Below, one piece after another: positions 60,220-64,000 of a stretch of 64,000 nucleotides of DNA (its first letter is position 1; each line of letters starts with the position of its first letter). Under the pieces are notes generated by a model. That model was not told the origin of the DNA and searched no databases. It saw only the letters and a program-made list of their open reading frames with translations. Location: assembly GCF_036226745.1 (NCBI RefSeq), contig NZ_CP109013.1:3472001-3536000 (forward strand). Direction: 5' to 3'. The stretch is from Streptomyces sp. NBC_00683. Lineage in GTDB: Bacteria; Actinomycetota; Actinomycetes; Streptomycetales; Streptomycetaceae. Position numbers and translations under genes: made by a program.

Positions 60220-60467
60220 TGCTGCCTCCCGGTAGATCGGGGTGGTCCGGCACGGGAGCGGGGACCGGCCGCGCGGCCGGGCACCCGTGCCCACCACTCG
60301 ATTCTGTCCGCGGTCCACGACTTCAGCCACCGCCTGTGGACAACACCCGGTCGACGAGAGTCACAGAATGCGACATATAGGTCATATTTACGCCTAGTCT
60401 GACATTGCGCTGTCCCCAGCAGTTGCACTTTCTGTCTTCTTGGTCTTAGGGAAGGACGGCCCCCGAC

Positions 60468-61730
60468 ATGCCCGCCGACCTCGCTGTCATCGGACTCGGT
60501 CACCTAGGCCTGCCCCTCGCCCAAGCAGCCGTCGCCGCCGGAATCCACACCGTCGGCTACGACACCGACCCCCGCCCCTACGCCGAACTCTCCGCAGGCC
60601 GTACACCGGTCGAGGGATCCCTCAGCGCCTCCGACATCCGGCGGATGCTCTCGGGGGGATTCCGGCCCACCGCCGACCCGGCCGAGCTGGGCCGGGTCCG
60701 TACCGCCGCGATCTGCGCCCCCACCCCGCTGGGTCCCGACCGCACCCTCGACCTCGGCGCCGTGACCGACGCGGCCCGCGCCCTCGCCGCCCGGCTGCGC
60801 CCGCACACCACCGTGCTGCTGGAATCGGCCGTGCCCCCCGGAACCACCGAGAACGTCGTGCGGCCGCTCCTGGAGGAGGGATCGGGGCTGCGCGCCGGAC
60901 GCGATTTTCACCTCGCGCACTCCCCCGGCCGTCTCGATCCCGGCAACCGCACCCATGTCTTCGCCAACACCCCCAAGGTCATCGGCGGCCTCACCCCCGC
61001 CTGCACGGAGTCCGCCGCCGCCTTCTACGGACGGCTCACCGACAAGGTCGTCCGGGCCCGCGGGCCGCGCGAGGCCGAGATGACGAAGGTCCTCGAAACC
61101 AACTTCCGGCACGTCAACATCGCCCTGGTCAACGAGATGGCGGTGCTCTGCCACGATCTCGGCGTCGACCTCTGGGACGTCATCCGGTGCGCCGAGACGA
61201 AGCCCTTCGGCTTCCAGCCGTTCCGCCCCGGCCCCGGCGTCGGCGGCCACGGCGCCCCCGTGGACCCCGGCTACCTCCCGTACAACAGCCGCACCCCGGG
61301 CCACCCGCTGCGCATGGTCTCGCTCGCCCAGGAGATCAACGACCGGATGCCGAGTTACGTGATCCAGCGCTGCGCGACCCTGCTGAACGAGCACGGCAAG
61401 TCCGTCCGGGGCGCGCGGGTGCTGCTGCTCGGCGTCACGTACAAGCCGGACCTCGCCGACCAGGAGGCCTCCCCCGCCCGGGAGATCGCGACCAGGCTGA
61501 TGGACATGGGCGCCCAGATCGGCTACCACGACCCGCACGTCCTGGACTGGCGCGTGCGCGAACTGCCTGTTCCGCGCGCCGACTCGCTGTACGAGGCAGC
61601 CGCGGGCGCCGACCTGACGGTGCTGCTCCAGCACCACCGCACCTACGACCTCCAGGGCCTCGCCGTGAAGGCCCAACTCCTCCTGGACACCCGGGGAGCC
61701 ACCCCGGCCGGAGCCGCACACCGGCTCTAG
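60468..61730 (+). CDS. UDP-glucose/UDP-ManNAc dehydrogenase homologue lacking catalytic residues
   Basis: A 420-residue protein starts at ATG 60468, with GGAAGGA ~12 bp upstream. The NAD-binding Rossmann N-terminus (LAVIGLGHLGLPLAQA), central helix (EMTKVLETNFRHVNIALVNEM, Lys at 207) and C-terminal UDP-binding domain (LLGVTYKPDLADQEASPA) are all intact. However, the position normally Cys in GGHCxxVDP is G262 (GGHGAPVDP), and the Glu of SPER is G154 (HSPGRLDPG). Both residues are essential for the two-step oxidation in UGDH/WecC-type enzymes. It is therefore probably not a normal UDP-sugar dehydrogenase. The D266 position is kept. Confidence 0.87.
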   Translation: MPADLAVIGLGHLGLPLAQAAVAAGIHTVGYDTDPRPYAELSAGRTPVEGSLSASDIRRMLSGGFRPTADPAELGRVRTAAICAPTPLGPDRTLDLGAVTDAARALAARLRPHTTVLLESAVPPGTTENVVRPLLEEGSGLRAGRDFHLAHSPGRLDPGNRTHVFANTPKVIGGLTPACTESAAAFYGRLTDKVVRARGPREAEMTKVLETNFRHVNIALVNEMAVLCHDLGVDLWDVIRCAETKPFGFQPFRPGPGVGGHGAPVDPGYLPYNSRTPGHPLRMVSLAQEINDRMPSYVIQRCATLLNEHGKSVRGARVLLLGVTYKPDLADQEASPAREIATRLMDMGAQIGYHDPHVLDWRVRELPVPRADSLYEAAAGADLTVLLQHHRTYDLQGLAVKAQLLLDTRGATPAGAAHRL

Positions 61731-61734
61731 GAAA

Positions 61735-61774
61735 TGGTCCACCGGCCAGTCCCCGCAAGGATTCCGGTGGGCCA
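61735..61774 (+). terminator. Terminator after the dehydrogenase homologue
   Basis: An 11-bp stem TGGTCCACCGG (61735-61745) with 61764-61774, containing one G-T pair, starts five bases past the stop. Its 3' arm abuts the PafBC-type promoter element. Confidence 0.7.
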
Positions 61775-61796
61775 TGTCGGTGCGGACTGCTAGCCT
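61775..61796 (+). promoter_or_regulatory. PafBC-type promoter of the membrane protein gene at 61851
   Basis: TGTCGGTG (61775-61782), eight bases, then TAGCCT (61791-61796) is an exact match to the TGTCRGTG-N8-TAnnnT core. RNA would start near 61803, ~48 bp before the ATG. Confidence 0.65.
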
Positions 61797-61850
61797 GCGG
61801 CGTCACATCTCGCACAGTCGTGCGCATCCGTCCCAGGGGGAACAACCATC

Positions 61851-62426
61851 ATGAGCCAGCCCGTGCAGCCGCCGAACCCGCCGCAGCAGCCCTACGGCGG
61901 CGGCCAGCCTGCCGACGGCAACCCGTACGCGGGCCAGCAGCCCGGCGCCCCGACCGGCAACCCGTTCGGGGGCCAGCAGCCCGGCCAGTTCGGCGGCGGC
62001 GCCCCGTTCGCCCCCGTCCCGCCGCTCCGCAACAACGTCGGCCTCGGCGTGCTGGCCGCCCTCGGCACCGCGATCGTCGCCGCGATCCTCTACGGCGTGA
62101 TCGCCGGTGCCATCGAGCGCGAGGTCGGTTACGCGGCTGTCGGTGTCGGCTTCATCGTCGGCTTCGCGGCGAGCAAGGTCGGCGGGTCCAACCCCGGCGT
62201 CCTCGTCTCCAGTGCCGTCTTCTCCCTCGGCGGCGTGTTCCTCGGCCAGCTCATCGGGATGTCCGTGGTCCTGGCGGACGCTCTCGGCGTGGGCTTCTCC
62301 GAGGTCTTCTTCGAGCACTTCAGCGATGTGCTGGACATCTGGAAGGAGGAGGCCGACTTCATGACGTACCTCTTCCTCGCCCTGGGTCCGGTCGCCGCCT
62401 TCGGTGGCGCCAGGAAGGCCGGCTGA
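61851..62426 (+). CDS. Small Gly/Gln/Pro-rich membrane protein
   Basis: A 191-residue protein starts at ATG 61851 with AGGGGGAA upstream. Residues 1-60 are low-complexity (NPYAGQQPGAPTGNPFGGQQ). Four hydrophobic segments follow (VGLGVLAALGTAIVAAILYGVIAGAI; AAVGVGFIVGFAASKVGG; GVLVSSAVFSLGGVFLGQLIGM; FMTYLFLALGPVAAFGGA), separated by an acidic loop (SEVFFEHFSDVLDIWKEEADF). The layout resembles the protein at 3056. A putative DNA-damage promoter precedes it, and a bidirectional terminator follows. Its function is unknown. Confidence 0.83.
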   Translation: MSQPVQPPNPPQQPYGGGQPADGNPYAGQQPGAPTGNPFGGQQPGQFGGGAPFAPVPPLRNNVGLGVLAALGTAIVAAILYGVIAGAIEREVGYAAVGVGFIVGFAASKVGGSNPGVLVSSAVFSLGGVFLGQLIGMSVVLADALGVGFSEVFFEHFSDVLDIWKEEADFMTYLFLALGPVAAFGGARKAG

Positions 62427-62439
62427 CCAGCGGCACGGC

Positions 62440-62485
62440 ATACGGGAGGGCCCGGACCACCGAGGTGGTCCGGGCCCTCCCGTAT
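62440..62485. terminator. Bidirectional terminator
   Basis: A 21-bp stem spans 62440-62460 and 62465-62485 (arm begins ATACGGGAGGGCCCGG) with a CGAG loop. It lies between the convergent membrane protein and guaB3 genes. Confidence 0.92.
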
Positions 62486-62502
62486 GTGTACCCGAAGGGG
62501 CG

Positions 62503-63627
62503 TCAGCGGCGGTGCTGCGAGTCCGCCACCGTCACCTCGACGCGCTGGAACTCCTTGAGGTCGCTGTAGCCCGTGGTGGCCATCGCCCGGCGCAGCGCGC
62601 CGAAGATGTTCATCGAGCCGTCGGGGTTGTGCGAGGGCCCGGTCAGGACCTCCTCCGTCGTGCCGACGGAGCCCAGGTCGACCAGCTTGCCGCGCGGCAC
62701 GTCCTCGTGGACGGCCTCCATGCCCCAGTGCCGGCCGCGGCCGGGCGCGTCCGTCGCACGGGCCAGCGGGGAGCCCATCATCACGGCGTCCGCACCGCAG
62801 GCGATCGCCTTGGGCAGGTCGCCGGACCAGCCGACACCGCCGTCCGCGATCACGTGCACGTACCGGCCGCCGGACTCGTCCATGTAGTCGCGGCGGGCCC
62901 CGGCCACGTCGGCGACCGCGGTCGCCATCGGGACCTGGATGCCGAAGACGTTGCGCGTGGTGTGCGCGGCGCCGCCGCCGAAGCCGACGAGGACACCGGC
63001 CGCGCCGGTGCGCATCAGGTGCAGGGCCGCGGTGTACGTGGCGCAGCCGCCGACGATCACCGGGACGTCCAGCTCGTAGATGAACTGCTTCAGGTTGAGC
63101 GGCTCGGCCGCGCCGGAGACGTGCTCGGCGGAGACCGTCGTACCGCGGATGACGAAGATGTCCACGCCCGCGTCGACCACGGCCTTGGAGAACTGCGCGG
63201 TGCGCTGCGGCGAGAGCGCCGCGGCGGTGACGACACCGGAGTCGCGCACCTCCTTGATGCGCTGCCCGATCAGCTCCTCCTGGATGGGGGCGGAGTAGAT
63301 CTCCTGGAGCCGCGGGGTGGCGGTCTCGACGGGCATCTCGGCGATCTCGTCGAGGAGCGGCTGCGGGTCGGCGTGCCGGGTCCACAGCCCCTCGAGGTTG
63401 AGGACGCCGAGGCCGCCCAGCTCACCGATGCGGATGGCGGTCTGCGGGGAGACCACCGAGTCCATGGGAGCGGCCAGGAAGGGCAGCTCGAAGCGGTAGG
63501 CGTCGATCTGCCAGGCGATCGAGACCTCCTTCGGGTCACGGGTACGACGGCTCGGTACGACAGCGATGTCGTCGAACGCGTATGCCCGCCGACCGCGCTT
63601 GCCGCGCCCGATCTCGATCTCAGTCAC
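62503..63627 (-). CDS. guaB3: GuaB3 family IMP dehydrogenase/GMP reductase-like protein
   Basis: A 374-residue TIM-barrel protein of the IMPDH/GMPR superfamily without a CBS domain. Family features: FLAAPMDSVVSPQTAIRIGELGGLGVLNLEG, VPVIVGGCATYTAALHLMRTGAAGVLVGFGGG, and VIADGGVGWSGDLPKAIACGADAVMMG. The catalytic-Cys loop (GSICTTR in IMPDH) reads GAAHTTR here, with H222 at the Cys position. GuaB3 proteins are actinobacterial and cyanobacterial companions of GuaB; cyanobacterial GuaB3 was reported to be a GMP reductase (from memory). It lies just downstream of guaB on the same strand. Confidence 0.9.
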   Translation of the reverse strand: MTEIEIGRGKRGRRAYAFDDIAVVPSRRTRDPKEVSIAWQIDAYRFELPFLAAPMDSVVSPQTAIRIGELGGLGVLNLEGLWTRHADPQPLLDEIAEMPVETATPRLQEIYSAPIQEELIGQRIKEVRDSGVVTAAALSPQRTAQFSKAVVDAGVDIFVIRGTTVSAEHVSGAAEPLNLKQFIYELDVPVIVGGCATYTAALHLMRTGAAGVLVGFGGGAAHTTRNVFGIQVPMATAVADVAGARRDYMDESGGRYVHVIADGGVGWSGDLPKAIACGADAVMMGSPLARATDAPGRGRHWGMEAVHEDVPRGKLVDLGSVGTTEEVLTGPSHNPDGSMNIFGALRRAMATTGYSDLKEFQRVEVTVADSQHRR

Positions 63628-63681
63628 GATGGTGTGGCCTTTCCTCTACGTCTGCGCTGACCAGTATCCCCGACACACACA

Positions 63682-63717
63682 TGAGGGGCGGTTCCGGGAA
63701 CCCCGGACCGCCCCTCA
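63682..63717 (-). terminator. Terminator of guaB
   Basis: An 11-bp stem TGAGGGGCGGT (63682-63692) pairs with 63707-63717, 15 bp past the guaB stop. Confidence 0.82.
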
Positions 63718-63731
63718 CCTGCGCTGATGCG

Positions 63732-64000
<269 letters not shown>

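Noticed and set aside
60380..60420. Possible PafBC-type element on the minus strand upstream of glpD (TGTCAGAC)
   Set aside because: It lacks the GTG part, and the -10 is at the wrong distance.

Overview
This is a continuous stretch of high-GC actinobacterial chromosome, almost certainly Streptomyces. Evidence: third-codon GC bias throughout, frequent GTG and TTG starts, Streptomyces-type families (DUF3017 beside folD, DUF6350, LAxTG sortase substrates, PASTA-less receptor kinases), and a gene order that I recall as the core region of the S. coelicolor chromosome running from folD to guaB. I see no insertion sequence, integrase, CRISPR array, tRNA or rRNA gene. The window looks like vertically inherited core DNA.

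Layout. 1-11.8 kb: a membrane-anchored XRE regulator (cut by the left edge), folD-DUF3017, a small membrane protein, a DUF2079 protein, purN-purH, two membrane proteins, and an unusual XRE/sigma-like/membrane fusion protein. 11.8-14 kb: sucCD. 14-22.3 kb: a five-gene island of MoxR AAA+ ATPase, DUF5682 and VWA proteins on the minus strand, divergent from a SWIM zinc-finger protein and a DUF5691 protein. It matches in content the poorly understood E. coli yehL-yehM-yehP-yehQ set. 22.5-32.9 kb: icmB, a lipase-like hydrolase, an M23 peptidase, pcrA, two paralogous NlpC/P60 wall hydrolases (the first behind a c-di-AMP riboswitch) and an acetyltransferase. 32.9-41.6 kb: a PspC-type two-component system divergent from a PspC membrane protein, DoxX, a methyltransferase, guaA, and a chorismate mutase preceded by a leader peptide and terminator. 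41.9-48.5 kb: two divergent LAxTG surface proteins, a GMC oxidoreductase and a succinate-semialdehyde-type dehydrogenase. 48.7-57.3 kb: four tandem receptor kinase genes, one of them a clear pseudokinase. 57.4-64 kb: a serine hydrolase, glpD, a nucleotide-sugar dehydrogenase homologue lacking catalytic residues, a small membrane protein, guaB3 and the end of guaB.

How the parts fit. Purine and one-carbon metabolism (folD, purN, purH, guaA, guaB3, guaB) and central carbon metabolism (sucCD, glpD) are interspersed with cell-envelope functions (M23 and NlpC/P60 hydrolases, sortase substrates, kinases with extracellular domains).

The most interesting signal is regulatory. Four start regions carry the mycobacterial RecA-independent (PafBC-type) DNA-damage promoter pattern tTGTCRgtg-N8-TAnnnT: both sides of the MoxR/SWIM divergence (one with one mismatch in the -10), pcrA, and the small membrane protein at 61851. 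The two MoxR/SWIM copies lie in a perfect 17-bp inverted repeat. This suggests that the MoxR-DUF5682-VWA / SWIM-DUF5691 island is a DNA-damage-induced system of unknown biochemical role.
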